64,000 nucleotides of DNA from Delphinapterus leucas (GCF_002288925.2 NW_022098001.1:14576743-14640742), one strand, 5' to 3'; positions 44,935-56,722 are shown, counted from the first letter of the stretch. The notes: a model not told the origin generated them from the sequence alone. Numbers and translations: made by a program.

Positions 44935-45375
44935 ATTTTCCTCCCACATTTTGCCCTCTAGCCTTGGTGAACTATGCTTGTAATTTCTTGAACCTTCCAA
45001 GTTCTTGTTTGCATTCCTTTTGCACATGCCTCTCCCTTTGCCTAGAAAGCTCTTTATCCCTCTGTTCCACTGATTCTTGTTTTCCTTAAACACTTACTTA
45101 GATCAGGTGCTACTTCTTTTGGGAAGCCTTCCCTGACACTCTTCTTTTCCCCCCACAAATGTTTGCCCACAGTCTGATTTAGGTAAGTACGCTTCTGAGT
45201 TTTCATAGTTTCCTGTGTGAGTCTGTATCATAGCAATTTATTTATTCATCTACTACAGTAGATTGTACCTTAATGGCAGGGATTATGTCTTGTCTTTATA
45301 TTCTCAGGACCTAGCATACCTTGGAACATTATAGACATTTAGTAAATGTTTCAAAATAAATATTGAATAAAAGTG
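44935..45375 (+). mobile_element. L2 LINE 3' portion
   Basis: Long, well-ordered sense L2: 'CACATGCCTCTCCCTTTGCC', 'GGGAAGCCTTCCCTGACACT', 'TGGCAGGGATTATGTCTTGT', 'CTCAGGACCTAGCATACC', 'ATTTAGTAAATGTTT'. Confidence 0.88.
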
Positions 45376-46516
45376 GTAGCAACTAATATAGAAACTCTTC
45401 TACTTACAAACAAAATAGATTTTGAAAGGCTATTTGTAAAACCTCAAGTTGATCTTTTTAGGTCCACAGTGACGACATCCTAACTACTACTAATACCATT
45501 CATTAATTAGCAGGGGGCAGGGTGGAAGGAGGTTAGAATAAATAAAGTTTTGTTCTAAGTTTCCTTTGTAAATATTAATGAGAATTTTTAACCATATAAG
45601 CAAAGGAGCTTCTGTGTAGTAGACTTTTTAAGTAGAGGAGCTCTTTACAGGACAGAAACATAGAGCCAAAGTTTGAGGCAGAATGCTTTTTCTTTTATAT
45701 AAATCTACTGTAGTATTTATTGAATACCTACAGTATATTTGTAATAATTAGGATATAATTTCAGCTGCTCTCATAAAGTCAGGATAACAGTGGGTTAGAT
45801 AAAATAAGATTTTCTCTTTCAATCTGGTTTTAAGTATTCTAGGGCTAATGTGACAGCTCTGCATTGTCAGAGACAGGTTCCTCTCCCATTCTTAGGGAAT
45901 TGCCTGCATTGTCCAAGACAGCTTACCATAACATGTGTTCTAGAAAGGCAGCAGAGTATAGAAGAAGAGGTGGCAGGAGTTTCTGAACTCTGAATTTTCC
46001 CTTTAAGGACATGACCCAGAGTTGCCTACGTCATTTCCATTTCCATCCCATTGATCAGAATCTAGCAATCACATGTTCACACTGGCTTCCCAGGACATGG
46101 GAAATTCAGTTTTTAGTTCACTTTTGCCCAACTCAAACTTCTCTAGAAGAAGAGTTGTATTGGAAAACAACCAGCAATCAGCCACACTTTGCATTCATCC
46201 TGTTTCTTTTATATCTTTGAGAGTATAAAGTACACTTGAATAGTTAACATTATGTTAAGATTTCTATACCTATATATTTAATTATATTTAATCTCTGAGC
46301 TTAAAATGCAAAATTGGAAAGTCATCCTCTGTCACATTTTAGGAAAGACTCATTTGACTAGTCGTTTGGTTTGTTGATAGGCACAGTATTCTTTGCAGCT
46401 TCAAGAGGCACTTAGGACTCAGTCTTTCTAGATGCAAATAATATGAACCATTCTTATTATAAACTTTGACCACTAGGTAATGATGTTTGGCTGAACTGCT
46501 AGGAAAAGTTGATGTA
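45376..46516. other. Intron 1 sequence, repeat-poor
   Basis: No repeat or exon recognised. Confidence 0.4.
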
Positions 46517-46529
46517 AAACAATCGTCCA

Positions 46530-46747
46530 GGGCTTCCCTGGTGGCGCAGTGGTTGAGAGTCCGCCTGCCGATGCAGGGGACACGGGTTCGTGCCCTGGTC
46601 CGGGAGGATCCCACATGCCGCGGAGCAGCTGGGCCTGTGAGCCATGGCCGCTGAGCCTGTGCGTCCGGAGCCTCCGCCCCGCAACGGGAGAGGCCACAAT
46701 AGTGAGAGGCCTGCGTACCACAAAAAAACAAAAACAAACAAACAAAA
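46530..46747 (+). mobile_element. CHR SINE, compact young class, in VIRMA intron 1
   Basis: A nearly undiverged full copy with A/C tail. A perfect 13-bp duplication AAACAATCGTCCA lies at 46,517 and 46,748. Confidence 0.96.
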
Positions 46748-47271
46748 AAACAATCGTCCAAAAACAATGTGTCTTTTTAAATTATTGATCTCAAGAGCTA
46801 CATTTGTCTGATCTTGTGTCAAATGATACATAGAAATAAATGTACACTAAATTTATACTATCCATGTTATTATAATAAATTCTTAGTTTGTGGATTTTTT
46901 TCCTTTTTTAAATTTGAGAGGGTTTACCTTAACTGTTTGGTGCCTAAATGGCTTCCCTGGATCTCTTGATACTAGTATGTAAGTTTGGTAAATTAAGCTA
47001 ATTTAAATAGAGATTCACCATCTCTCATCTATAATTCAGAAATTCAAAAATGGCAGAAAAATCTGCCCTAAATACATGTGGCCACGTGCTCTGATTTGAA
47101 CTGATATGATGCTAGTTATAATCTTTATTTAGTGTGACTGTTTATACATGTTGCTGCAGAAGTATTAATGTTTTGGTTACAAGGTACTGCCCCAGAAGCC
47201 ACTGGGGGTGTTAAGTAATATGTAGTGTTTGTATCATTTGCTTTCTAAAAATATAAAAAGTCAGGATTCTG

Positions 47272-47390
47272 TTTTGTCTTTGGCCGGCACTGCCTGGTGT
47301 GCAGGATCTTAGTGCCCTGACCAGGGATCAAGCCCGTGCCCCCTGCAGTGGAAGCGCGTAGTACTAATCACTGGACCGCCAAGGAATTCC
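47272..47390 (-). mobile_element. CHR SINE, short class, in VIRMA intron 1
   Basis: An antisense copy; the duplication AAAAGTCAGGATTCTG lies on both sides. It sits about 330 bp before exon 2. Confidence 0.94.
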
Positions 47391-47722
47391 AAAAGTCAGG
47401 ATTCTGAACGGTGTCTGGCTCCAGAGGTTTCCAGTAAAGGATTGTAGGTCTCTATTGGCCTAAGCAGAACATCAGCAGGGAAGCAGATGCAGGAAATGTT
47501 GTTATACAAATGGAGAGATTTAACTAGGTACATTTTATCATCAGCTGTTTTTAAGAGTGGTTTTAATACCATTATAAAAAATGTAATAGCACTGTTTTAA
47601 TGATGTGGTGTTTATTTTAAAATTGTTTGTGGTATTCTGAATGAAACAAATTGAAGTGAATAAATTTTGAATAGACAAAGTGTTTTGCTTACAGTATATT
47701 CCTCTCCCCCCTTTTCTTAAAG

Positions 47723-47838
47723 CAAAGTTCTCATATAGACGTGGTTCGTTTTCCATGTGTGGTTTATATCAATGAAGTCCGAGTCATACCCCCAGGAGTA
47801 AGAGCCCATAGCAGCTTGCCTGACAGTAGAGCATATGG
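47723..47838 (+). CDS. VIRMA: VIRMA exon 2, residues 22-60
   Basis: This 116-nt exon follows a pyrimidine-rich tract ending CTTAAAG and ends before a consensus GTAAGT donor. It continues the exon 1 frame and encodes residues Q22 to the first two bases of G60, including the segment VVRFPCVVYINEVRVIPPGV, which is near-identical to the human virilizer N-terminal region as I remember it. It belongs to the conserved N-terminal fold (Pfam VIR_N family). Intron 1 before it is 7.8 kb. A short antisense SINE sits about 330 bp upstream but leaves the branch-point region intact. Confidence 0.97.
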
Positions 47839-48472
47839 GTAAGTCAGTTTTCTTTTTTAAAAGTACTTTTGACTAAAGTTGATCTAGAAACATACTCTTA
47901 AATGCAAAAATTTAAGGTAATATTTTGTAAGTAAAAAACAAAAAACCTAAAACTTTATTCAGTTATGGTTATGTTATGTCGCATTGTAATTGACTCTAGG
48001 TTTTCTCTATAATCTATATATTATTATAAACTTGAAAAGAGTCATTATTTGACCTGAGTACTAGATTAAGTTTTTCTTTCTTCATTTCTTTTTTTTAATT
48101 GGTGGAAATAGGTTTATATTTTCCAGACGATTCTAGGGTGGCACAGTATAGTAGATGAAGTATTTTTAATGTGACTTTTTCCTTGAAAATAAGAATGAGT
48201 CTGAATATTTAGAAATATATCTTTTATTATGTTGCTACATTTTTTATATTATTTTATAGTATCAGTTTTCATGACTTATTGGTGATCTCCTTAGCCTGAT
48301 ACATGTGTCTTTTTATAAATATGTAGCTTCACATTACCATTAGTTGTACTGAGCAAGTAGTTATTTGAGCATCATTTCTCTTTCTTAGGCTCTTTGTGAA
48401 ATAAACCAAATATAAGACATGGTTCCTGATGTAGAGTTTTGGTTTTTTTAAATCTTTTTTTAATTTTTATTT
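47839..48472. other. Intron 2 sequence
   Basis: AT-rich, nothing recognised. Confidence 0.4.
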
Positions 48473-48577
48473 TTTGGCCATGCAGTGCGGCTTGTGGGAT
48501 CTTAGTTCCCAGGATTGAACCTGGGCCATGGCAGAGAAAGCACCAAGTCCTAACCACTGGACCTCCAGGGAATTCCC
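48473..48577 (-). mobile_element. CHR SINE, short class, in VIRMA intron 2
   Basis: An antisense copy 'TTGGCCATGCAGTGCGGCTT' to 'ACCTCCAGGGAATTCCC'. The flanks GTAGAGTTTTGG / GTGGAGTTGTTG are a plausible diverged duplication. Confidence 0.9.
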
Positions 48578-49196
48578 TGTTGTGGAGTTGTTGATAATTT
48601 TAACAACTGACATAAAACAGAGGAATTTGATCTTTGTTGTAACATGAATAATCATCTTCTTCTGATTTTAATTACATGAACTGGAGATGAAAGCTAAATT
48701 TTGGTTATAGAAACATGAATATGTATAATAAATATATCTGTGGGTTTTTAGCTTATAGCCTAGGCGTTACTCTTACGTATCAATGCCACATTTTGTTATG
48801 TCCATGCTGTGATAGCTCAGTTTCTATTACCTGAAAGAGTTAAGCCAGCTACAGGGGTGACTGTTAATGGTACAGATTCAAAGTTAAGGGCTCATTTCTT
48901 CATAATTGTGAAAAGTAGTTGGTTATTCCTAGAGGTAGATATAAAAATCTTCAAATGTTTTCAGGTCATTTAAAGGTAAAACAAATACAAAACAAAACAG
49001 TAAGAATGATTAGTATTTATAATGACAAATCATTGTAATTGACTTAATATCTTTTTTGCCATGTGTAAGGAAATAAAATCTCCTGTTTTCCTGTATTTCT
49101 TTCTACTTTTCCTATGTGTGTAGAATGAGAAAGATGGAGTAATGATAGTGTATCCAGCAGTCTTCTCTAATTGTACTGCTTTTGGTCAAGAAAGGT

Positions 49197-49710
49197 CTAT
49201 TAGTTGTCTGTTGCTGTATAACAAACTGTAGCAAATTTAGCAACCTAATCCCCTACTATTTCTGAGGGTCAGGAGCCTGGGAGCTGCTTGATTGGCTCAA
49301 GTTCCCTCATAAGGTTATAACTAAGATATAGGCTTTGGGTTGCAGTCTCAGAAGATTTGACTGAGGCTAGGGAATTTTAGAAGCCTGTTCACATGACTGT
49401 TGGCAGATCTTAAGTTCTTTGCCAGGAGATCCTTTCTATAGGTTGCTTATGTCACAGCATGTATTTTTGCAGGGTGAGTGATCCAAGAATGAAAGTGAGA
49501 GAGCATGCCCGAGAAGGAAGCCACAGTCGCTGTATTTTATAACTTAATATCAGAAATGGCATACTGTGACATACTTCAATATACTGCTTTTACTATATTC
49601 TGTTGATTACATATTCTACTGGTACAGTGTGGGAGGGAACTACACAGGGGTGTGAATACCAGGAAGCAGGGGTCTTTGGGGGCCATTTTGGAGGCTGGCT
49701 ACCACAGCAG
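49197..49710 (-). mobile_element. MaLR (MLT1-like) LTR in VIRMA intron 2
   Basis: The antisense LTR runs from 'TCTATTAGTTGTCTGTTGCT' to 'GGAGGCTGGCTACCACA', with 'AGTGTGGGAGGGAACTACAC' and 'GGGGGCCATTTTGGAGG' near its start. Non-coding remnant. Confidence 0.75.
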
Positions 49711-50429
49711 GCAATATGAATCTCTGCCATTAGCTGCAGTGGGTAAGAGTATTTGTTACGTTTCCCCCTTCTTATCTCTCTCCTTTTTCTTAGCTGGGCG
49801 TGAATGGTTGTTCATGTTTTAATAGTTCCAAATATGAAATTATTATCAGAAACAACTTTATGCACAGTATGTTATAGAACAGTAAAATAAAGTATTGATT
49901 CAATAATACAAATATGTAAGATGTTGGGAAGCCTGAAATCTCCAGGTTGAAAGTAATGTTAGAGATGATATATTTGTGCAGCACACTTTATGATAGTATT
50001 TTTTCTCATTATGAAATTCAGAACTATGTCAGGTAAAATTAAAACCCCTGTTATCCCTCCATTCTGAGAGAATCTTAACATTTGAGGCCATGTGTTTTTA
50101 AATTTATATGTGTGCGTTTATATATATATATTGTTTTTTGTTTTTTGTAAATGTGGTATCTTATGTGAGGTTAGGTTTTAGAGTCAATAAGTTTTAAGAT
50201 GAAAGTCTAGTGGAGTCAAATTACCATTGATTCTTTAAATCGCTTTTCGGTGCCCAGGACCTGAGTCTTTGGTGCCTCCAGAGGAAAGAATTTGCATTTC
50301 AGTCCTTTTTCCTTTCCTTGAGATATTGGAGGCCAGGGTCTGGTTTGAAGAGGAAGGCTAGGAGAGAGAGACTAGAGTTGTTGAGCACATATAGTTGAAT
50401 TTGGGTAAGATAAAATGTATGATGCTGCT
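49711..50429. other. Intron 2 sequence
   Basis: Unassigned; a short (TA)n lies near 50,120-50,132. Confidence 0.4.
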
Positions 50430-50810
50430 CTGATCCCACTGCGTGCTATTCTGTGTATTCCTTTATTTCATTTAACATTATGTCAGGAGTACTTCACATC
50501 ATTTAAATTTATTTGAAAATATGATTTATAATGACTGTATAATCTAACAAATCAATGTACTCTTATTTATTTGGCTAGTTCTTAAAGTGGAGACCATTAG
50601 ATGGTTTTTAGTTTTCAAATTATTAGTATAATGCACCTCCTCTTGAAAAAAGTCTTTGTATATTAGTGTTTCCATAGAAACACTTTGTAGAGAAAAGTAT
50701 TTCTGGAACAAATGGTGTGAACATTTTCTCAGTCTCCTGAATTTTATTGCCATATTGTCTTTCAGAATGATTGTACCTGTTTGTACTTCTACCAGAAATA
50801 CATAAAGGAA
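50430..50810 (-). mobile_element. Old L1 ORF2-end fragment in intron 2
   Basis: Antisense L1ME-like 'TTTGGCTAGTTCTTAAAGTG', 'GTATTTCTGGAACAAATGGT', 'CTTTCAGAATGATTGTACC'. Confidence 0.6.
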
Positions 50811-51543
50811 TCTCTTTCAGAGTACTCCGGGCATTACACTTTTTACCATATGGATTTTTTGTAAATAAACAACAAAGCATGCATTGTTTAAAAATCAAGA
50901 TTTTAGTTGAGCCGAAGGAATTTCAGCAAGGGTGTAGCAGGGTTTCGTTCTAGTGCAAATTAAATAGGCTTTAATCTTGATTATAGAAGTCTGTAGAAAA
51001 ATCAAAATATTTATGTAAATTAGTGCTATACAAATTTCAATCTGGGCTTTAAGTCACAATTTAGGGCTCTGATGCTCAAAGTATTATTACAGTCCTGTAT
51101 GAATGCGGGTTAAATTGAAATTAAATGGTAATTATTATTTACAACTTAAAGTTAGTTAACTCCTGATTCTTTTTGCTAATAGAATAATGATATAAGGAAT
51201 TATAAAACTAGATATCATGATTAATTAGCATTTGCCATTAAAATACATTAAAAAATTTAAATATCTGTGTGTTTTAAAATGGTCCAAGTAGCAGGCGAAA
51301 GATATTTGATGGCTAAAAATTTTTCAGTAGTACTCAAAGTGAATACTTGACTTCTTGAGAATTGGATATGAATAAAATTACAGGAAATATTGCAGTTAAC
51401 TCCGTGTTTTTGTTATTTACATATTAGGAATAATTTATCTTAATTCTAGAATTGCTCTTAAATTTGTACTTACTTTGTTTTTTGTTTTAATTTAGGAACT
51501 GATTATTGTAAAGGCTGACCTTTCAACTTTGTTTCATTCACAG
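50811..51543. other. Intron 2 sequence up to exon 3
   Basis: AT-rich unique sequence; a T-rich tract precedes the exon 3 acceptor. Confidence 0.4.
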
Positions 51544-51630
51544 GGAGACATCACCGCACACATTTCAATTAGACTTATTCTTTAACAATGTAAGCAAACC
51601 AAGTGCCCCAGTTTTCGATAGGTTGGGAAG
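51544..51630 (+). CDS. VIRMA: VIRMA exon 3, residues 60-89
   Basis: This 87-nt exon lies between a TTCACAG acceptor and a GTATGT donor. It supplies the last base of G60, then E61 to the first two bases of S89, including HTFQLDLFFNNVSKPSAPVF. Joining exon 2 (phase 2) to exon 3 restores GGG for G60, and joining exon 3 to exon 4 gives AGC for S89, so both junctions are frame-consistent. It is too short to show as a free-standing reading frame and was found by the expected protein. It is part of the conserved N-terminal region; no separate catalytic motif is expected in this scaffold protein. Confidence 0.96.
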
Positions 51631-52442
51631 GTATGTACTTACTAGGTAATTTCACCAGCAACTCATAAGTTAGTAAGCAAAACCTTTTTATTCTTTAGAT
51701 AGAAGAAAAGGCTGTGTATGGTGGTAGATCCAAGAACTCAGGGTTTAATTTTCTCAATTGACAATATTAAGGAAATGTCAAGCTCCTAAGAACATGTTGA
51801 GTTTATTTATAAAATAAAATTTTAAATGTGTGAAACATTTACCATCTTTTGTTTGCTTTTTATTGGTGTATGCATTATACATATCACATGATTTGATAAT
51901 AACCTAATTTGGAAAAGATTACTTTTTGATTCTTAAAAAAACCTATATAAACACATTGAGATTTTGTCTGTGTTTTTTACGTCACACTACTACATAATTT
52001 AAAATTCCATAGTCACATTTTTGTAAAATGAGAATTTTGTTATAGTTACTCCTATTTTGAATTATATAATACATGCTAGGTATGACTAACACTAGTTGTT
52101 TTGATGTCTGCAAATTAATTAACCGTTAGATGGGTTTACTCATTTATAAAAATTCATTTATAAAATAACAATTTTTTAAAGGCAGCTTAAAAATGGAAAA
52201 TTTTCTGTCCCTGTCAGGAATTAAGTTTTCTAGATTTTGCTTATTCTTTTATTGATTCTCCACTCATTTATTATTAAATTATATTGGTAATTTAACTTCT
52301 TTTTAAAATGAAGGGAACCTAGGTAATCTGAAGCAGCTAATTTTTTATATTATAGAATGTTATTTTTATGTCAGTACCTGATGAAAATAGGTGCTTTTTA
52401 AAAATTTTGGTCCCAGTATACATTTTTTTTGAAGACTATAAC
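51631..52442. other. Intron 3 sequence
   Basis: AT-rich unique sequence, nothing recognised. Confidence 0.4.
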
Positions 52443-52575
52443 GCTATGGATCTCTACTCTGGCTGTACATTAGAATTACCTGGGGTGCTTTTAAACAAAC
52501 ATTGATTCTCACACACACCTCAAAGCAATTGAACCAGAGTCTCTGGGGGTTTGTTTTATACTTTTTCTTGATATC
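52443..52575. mobile_element. MER5-like hAT DNA-transposon fragment
   Basis: 'GGCTGTACATTAGAATTACC', 'TGGGGTGCTTTTAAAC' and 'AACCAGAGTCTCTGGGGG' fit the MER5/Charlie pattern. Diverged. Confidence 0.55.
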
Positions 52576-52726
52576 ATTTTGTGGAGAGTAAATTAAACCC
52601 AAACTTTGTAGTTCATTAAAACACAAATCTAGCATTTGATTGAAATATATGAATCTAGAAAAACTTCTTCATGAACTGTGATGTTCAGTGTTTGAGCCTA
52701 TATATTTATTCCTACTCTTTTGGCAG

Positions 52727-52775
52727 CCTGGAATATGATGAGAATACTTCTATCATCTTTAGACCCAACTCAAAG
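52727..52775 (+). CDS. VIRMA: VIRMA exon 4 (micro-sized), residues 89-105
   Basis: This very small exon of 49 nt encodes the end of S89 and LEYDENTSIIFRPNSK, ending at phase 0. The acceptor is TTTTGGCAG and the donor is AAG|GTAATT, weaker than the donors of exons 1-3. Skipping it would shift the frame, because 49 is not a multiple of 3. It was identified only because the predicted peptide is the one expected between exons 3 and 5 of VIRMA. About 150 bp further into intron 3 lies a fragment that resembles a MER5-type DNA transposon. Confidence 0.95.
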
Positions 52776-53559
52776 GTAATTGTAGAAGTCAGTTTTCAAC
52801 TTGTTACTACTGTTGTTCTCACCTCCATTCAGAGTTTTTGATCCAGATAAACCAGTGATGCAGAATGTCAACTTACTTGGTTCTAGTTCTGCAGAATATC
52901 ATCATTTCTTGTCTGATTCCTCTTGTATTCCAGAAGCTATTTTAAAATGGAGCAAAGACATTGTAATGCTATTATCTACCCATATAGCTCTTTATTCTAA
53001 TTTTATACTTGGGTCAGGAAGAAGCCAGCATCTGTGCTTTTCCTTCTTTTCATTTAGGTGGGCAAATTCAGAAGATGACAGGCAGGTAAATTATTATTAA
53101 ACACCATTGTACCTTAATTAAGTTTTCTTTAAAAATTCATATTTCATACTTCTTCCTTGTGTATCAGAAGTGTCTTTTTCTTGATACCAAATGCCATTCT
53201 GAAAGCATCTAAAAGATCTGAATCATGGAAGAGCCGAAATCCAAAAATCATGGTGATCTAATATGGGACTACTCAGCCTGCTGTTTGTTTTTGGTGGGGG
53301 ATGGGTATTTAATCCTCTGCACCTTGTTTAGACTAAAAATTGTATTCTTTATCTATTTATCTTCCTTCCAGTGGTATTTCTGTTTAGAGTCTATTAATCC
53401 GTGGGCATAGTCTTTGAGCCTTTCTTCTGGTCCCTGATTTCCCTTTGCTAGAGTTTGCTAAGGTTAGCAAGGAGAATAATAATTTTTTTCTTCCTCTAGA
53501 ACCCTTCCTCTAGGGTTCCATTACCACTTATTATTTCATCTTTATCCAACACTGTAGAG
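52776..53559. other. Intron 4 sequence
   Basis: Unique, no exon or repeat recognised; the 99-residue frame at 52,801 has no family resemblance. Confidence 0.4.
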
Positions 53560-53735
53560 TGGGAGGAGAACTCAGAAGTCAGGGGCTTTGGTTTCTAGCC
53601 AAATTTTTCTACTGACACTCTCATTTTCTTATTTGTTGATAATATTTGCTCTGATTACCTCTCATAGTTATTGTGAAGATAGAGTGATTAATAGATAAGC
53701 TCTGAAAAACGTAAAGTTATTTTGTAAGGAAATAT
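53560..53735 (+). mobile_element. MIR SINE in intron 4
   Basis: Sense MIR-like order: 'GAACTCAGAAGTCAGGGGCT', 'TTCTACTGACACTCTCATTT', 'TTATTGTGAAGATAGAGTGA'. Confidence 0.65.
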
Positions 53736-54301
53736 TGAGGGTTAATGGCATTGATAAAGTCTTTGATCTTTTTAGGATAAAGTTTCTTTGCAAAAACAAT
53801 TTGTTTAATGCCTCTGGTTACCCTTACTTTTTAAGTACAATATAGATACATTGAATATACCTGCATGTCATGTAAAAAGAATGCTGTATAATTTTATAGG
53901 CTTTATAATTCTTGAGACTGGGCACAATTTGTACTCTTGTGTATCTCCATGACCCCTATAACTATTTGGGTTTAATTTATGAATTGGCAGTAGCTCCCCC
54001 TTAATTTCCTTCTCATTTCTCTTCTCTTGGTTGGGAATCTGGTTATGCTTTTTGAATAGGATTGGCCTAAAGTATAGAACTGGGGAGATGTAGTCCTGAG
54101 ACAGTTTTAGGTATGGTAACTCTGGAGGGCCATGCAAAAGTTGTGCCTCTGGGTGAATTTCCACCAATATTGACCTTTGCATTTTCAGCATACTTTTATA
54201 CTTTAGTTGAACCACAAAGTAATTTGATACCAGTTTACTTCTGACATAGTAAAACATTCATTTGAAAGATATCTCTTCCCCTCCCCCTCCCCCCAAATCA
54301 G
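53736..54301. other. Intron 4 sequence ending in a C-rich polypyrimidine tract
   Basis: Unassigned sequence; 54,274-54,294 is an almost pure C/T tract serving the exon 5 acceptor. Confidence 0.45.
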
Positions 54302-54470
54302 GTGAATACTGATGGTTTGGTGCTAAGAGGCTGGTACAACTGTCTGACACTGGCAATATATGGATCAGTGGATAGAGTCATAAGTCATGACAGAGACTCT
54401 CCACCACCTCCACCTCCACCTCCACCACCTCCCCAGCCACAGCCAAGTTTGAAAAGGAATCCAAAACATG
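54302..54470 (+). CDS. VIRMA: VIRMA exon 5 with 11-proline run, residues 106-162
   Basis: This 169-nt exon follows a strong C-rich polypyrimidine tract and AAATCAG. It encodes V106 onward: VNTDGLVLRGWYNCLTLAIY, then a basic/acidic turn, then eleven consecutive prolines (P139-P149) from alternating CCA/CCT/CCC codons, then QPQPSLKRNPKH and the first base of A162. The proline run is a length-variable type of repeat and a likely SH3/WW-type or disordered segment. The exon ends in ...CAT G|GTGAGA. Unusually, this donor is duplicated 363 bp downstream by the target-site duplication of an antisense SINE that inserted 10 bp into the intron. Confidence 0.97.
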
Positions 54471-54480
54471 GTGAGAATTT

Positions 54481-54829
54481 AATTTAATTTTATTACTTAC
54501 TTTTGGCTGTTTTGGGTCTTCATTGCTGCGCACGGGCTTTCTTTAGTTGTGGCGAGCAGGGGCTACTCTTCGTTGCAGTGTGTGGGCTTCTCATTGCGAT
54601 GGCTTCTCTTGTTGCAGAGCATGGGCTCTAGGCACGTGGGCTTCAGTAGTTGTGGTGCATGGGCCCAGTAGTTGTGGTGCATGGGCTCTAGGGCACGTGG
54701 GTTTCAGTAGTTGTGGCTCATGGGCTTAGTTGCTCCACGACATGTGGGATCTTCCAGGACTGGGGATCGAACCCATGTCCCCTGCCTTGGCAGGTGGACT
54801 CTTAACCACTGCGCCACCAGGGATGTCCC
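54481..54829 (-). mobile_element. CHR SINE, long class, inserted at the exon 5 splice donor
   Basis: An antisense full copy: T-rich tail side from 54,481, head ACCAGGGATGTCCC at 54,816-54,829. The 14-bp duplication CATGGTGAGAATTT (54,467-54,480 and 54,830-54,843) contains the exon 5 end and the GT donor. Confidence 0.95.
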
Positions 54830-54843
54830 CATGGTGAGAATTT

Positions 54844-55312
54844 TAAATTTGCTTTTATCAGTGACACTTATGTTCATTATAGTAGGAAAAGGTAACTCAA
54901 AGAACTCTTCTGCTTTTTGAACCTTGTTTAAGGTTTGACAAGTTATCTGCCAATCTCCCATTCTTTCCTATAAGAGTGTCTTTTATGTTGAAGTGGTTGC
55001 GTTTTATTTTCCTCCACTACTTTGCAAAAATGCTTTTTTAATTGACCCAAGGTTTTTTTTTTCATTTAAAATATGTATATGATAATATAATCCATGGTTA
55101 TTCATGGTTTACTATGAAAATTGTCTTTCAAAGAACTGAAGAATAGGCAGTAAATATGGTATGTGTTTTTGGAATACTTGTGTTAATGGCATTTGTTTTA
55201 TCAGGACTGCATTTCAAATTTCCTTAGATGTCCAAATCTTAGCTAAGGCAGATTTTCCTGCTTTTGAGAACCTTTTGCTTATTAATTCAAGACAAGAAAA
55301 ATAAAAACTCTA
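54844..55312. other. Intron 5 sequence
   Basis: Unique, AT-rich, nothing recognised. Confidence 0.4.
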
Positions 55313-55439
55313 GGGACTTCCCTGGCGGTCCAGTGGTTAAGACTCCCCACTTCCAATGCAGGGGGCGTGGGTTCAATCCCTGGTCGGTGAACTAAGATCC
55401 CACGTGCCTCATGACAGGGCGAAAAAAAATAAAACAAAC
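55313..55439 (+). mobile_element. CHR-related SINE, truncated, in intron 5
   Basis: GGGACTTCCCTGGCGGTCCA head with A-rich end; immediately followed by a second SINE. Confidence 0.88.
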
Positions 55440-55440
55440 A

Positions 55441-55640
55441 GGGACTTCCCTGGTGGTTCAGGGGTAAGACTCTGTGCTCCAATGCATGGGGCCTGGGTTC
55501 AATCCCTGGTCGGGAAACTGATCCCTCATGCATGCCGCAACTGAGGGTTCGTGTGCTGCAACTGAGAGTCTGCATGCCACAACTAAGAGTCCACGTACTG
55601 CAGCTAAGACCTGGTGCAGCCCAAATAAATAAATAAATAT
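55441..55640 (+). mobile_element. CHR-related SINE, older class, in the tail of the preceding SINE
   Basis: GGGACTTCCCTGGTGGTTCA head, 'GCAACTGAGAGTCTGCATGC' repeats, (AAAT)n tail. Confidence 0.88.
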
Positions 55641-55999
55641 TAAAAAATAAAGCACAAGCAACTTTATAAAAAAGCAAAAAACCTCTAATGAACTTTAGTG
55701 ACTTTCATTTTATAGAGCAGACAGCTGGACTCATGTTTTCCAGGGTCTCCTTTCCTCACTCTAGTATTACTCATAAGCTGTTGAGCTAAGGAGATTTGGG
55801 AATAAATTTTGAAATTATAATTGAGGTCATAGGGAAAAATATTTTGCTTTACAATTAGCATTTTATGAGCACAAGTAAAATGACCATTGTTTCTCTTAAA
55901 TCCTTATATGATAGTGTGGTGTGAGATCTTTGCTCTGATGGTGGTCACACACTGTAGTTTAATCTTTTTTCTTATATAGTACCTGCTAAGCACAGGTAA
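55641..55999. other. Intron 5 sequence
   Basis: Nothing recognised. Confidence 0.4.
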
Positions 56000-56296
56000 A
56001 TTAATTGACCATATATGCATGGATTTATTTCTGGGCTCTCTGTTCTGTTCCATTGACCTTTGTGTCTCTTTTTATGCCAATACCATACTGTTTAAAGTAC
56101 TATTGCTCTGTAACATTGTTTGTAATGTTGTGTGATACCTCCAGCTTTATTCTTTCTCAAGATTGTTTTGGCTCTTTGGGGTCTTTTATGGTTCTATACA
56201 AGTTTTAGGATTGTTGTTCTATTTCTGTGAAAAATGCCATTGGAATTTTGGTAGGGATTGCATTGAATTTGTATATTGCTTAGGGGAGTGTGGACT

Positions 56297-56416
56297 TTTT
56301 TCTTTTTGGCCATGCTGTGCGGCTTGTGGGATCTTGGTTCCCTGACCAGGGATTGAACCCAGGCCCCCTGCAGTGGAAGTGTGGAATTCTAACCACTGGA
56401 CCGCCAGGGAATTCCC
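56297..56416 (-). mobile_element. CHR SINE, short class
   Basis: Antisense in L1; the flanks AGTGTGGACTTTT / AGTATGGACATTTT form the duplication. Confidence 0.92.
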
Positions 56417-56722
56417 CCTAGTATGGACATTTTAACAGTATTAATTCTTCCCGTCCATGGGCACAGAATATCTTTTCATTTATTTGTGTCCCCTTCAGTC
56501 TCTTTCATCAATGTCTTGTAGTTTTCAACATACATGTATTTCATGTCCTTGTTTAAATTTATTCCTAAGTGTTTTATACTTTTGGATACAATTGTAAATG
56601 GGATTTTCTTAATTTCTCTTTCTCGTAGTTCATTATTAGTGTATAGAAACGCAACCTATTTTTGGGTATTGATCTTGTGTCCTACAGATTTACTGTATTT
56701 GTTTATTAGTTCTAATAGGTTT

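Noticed and set aside
54471..54487. Exon 5 read-through as a coding extension
   Set aside because: The frame stops at 54,485-54,487, and the spliced frame to exon 6 is the expected VIRMA protein.
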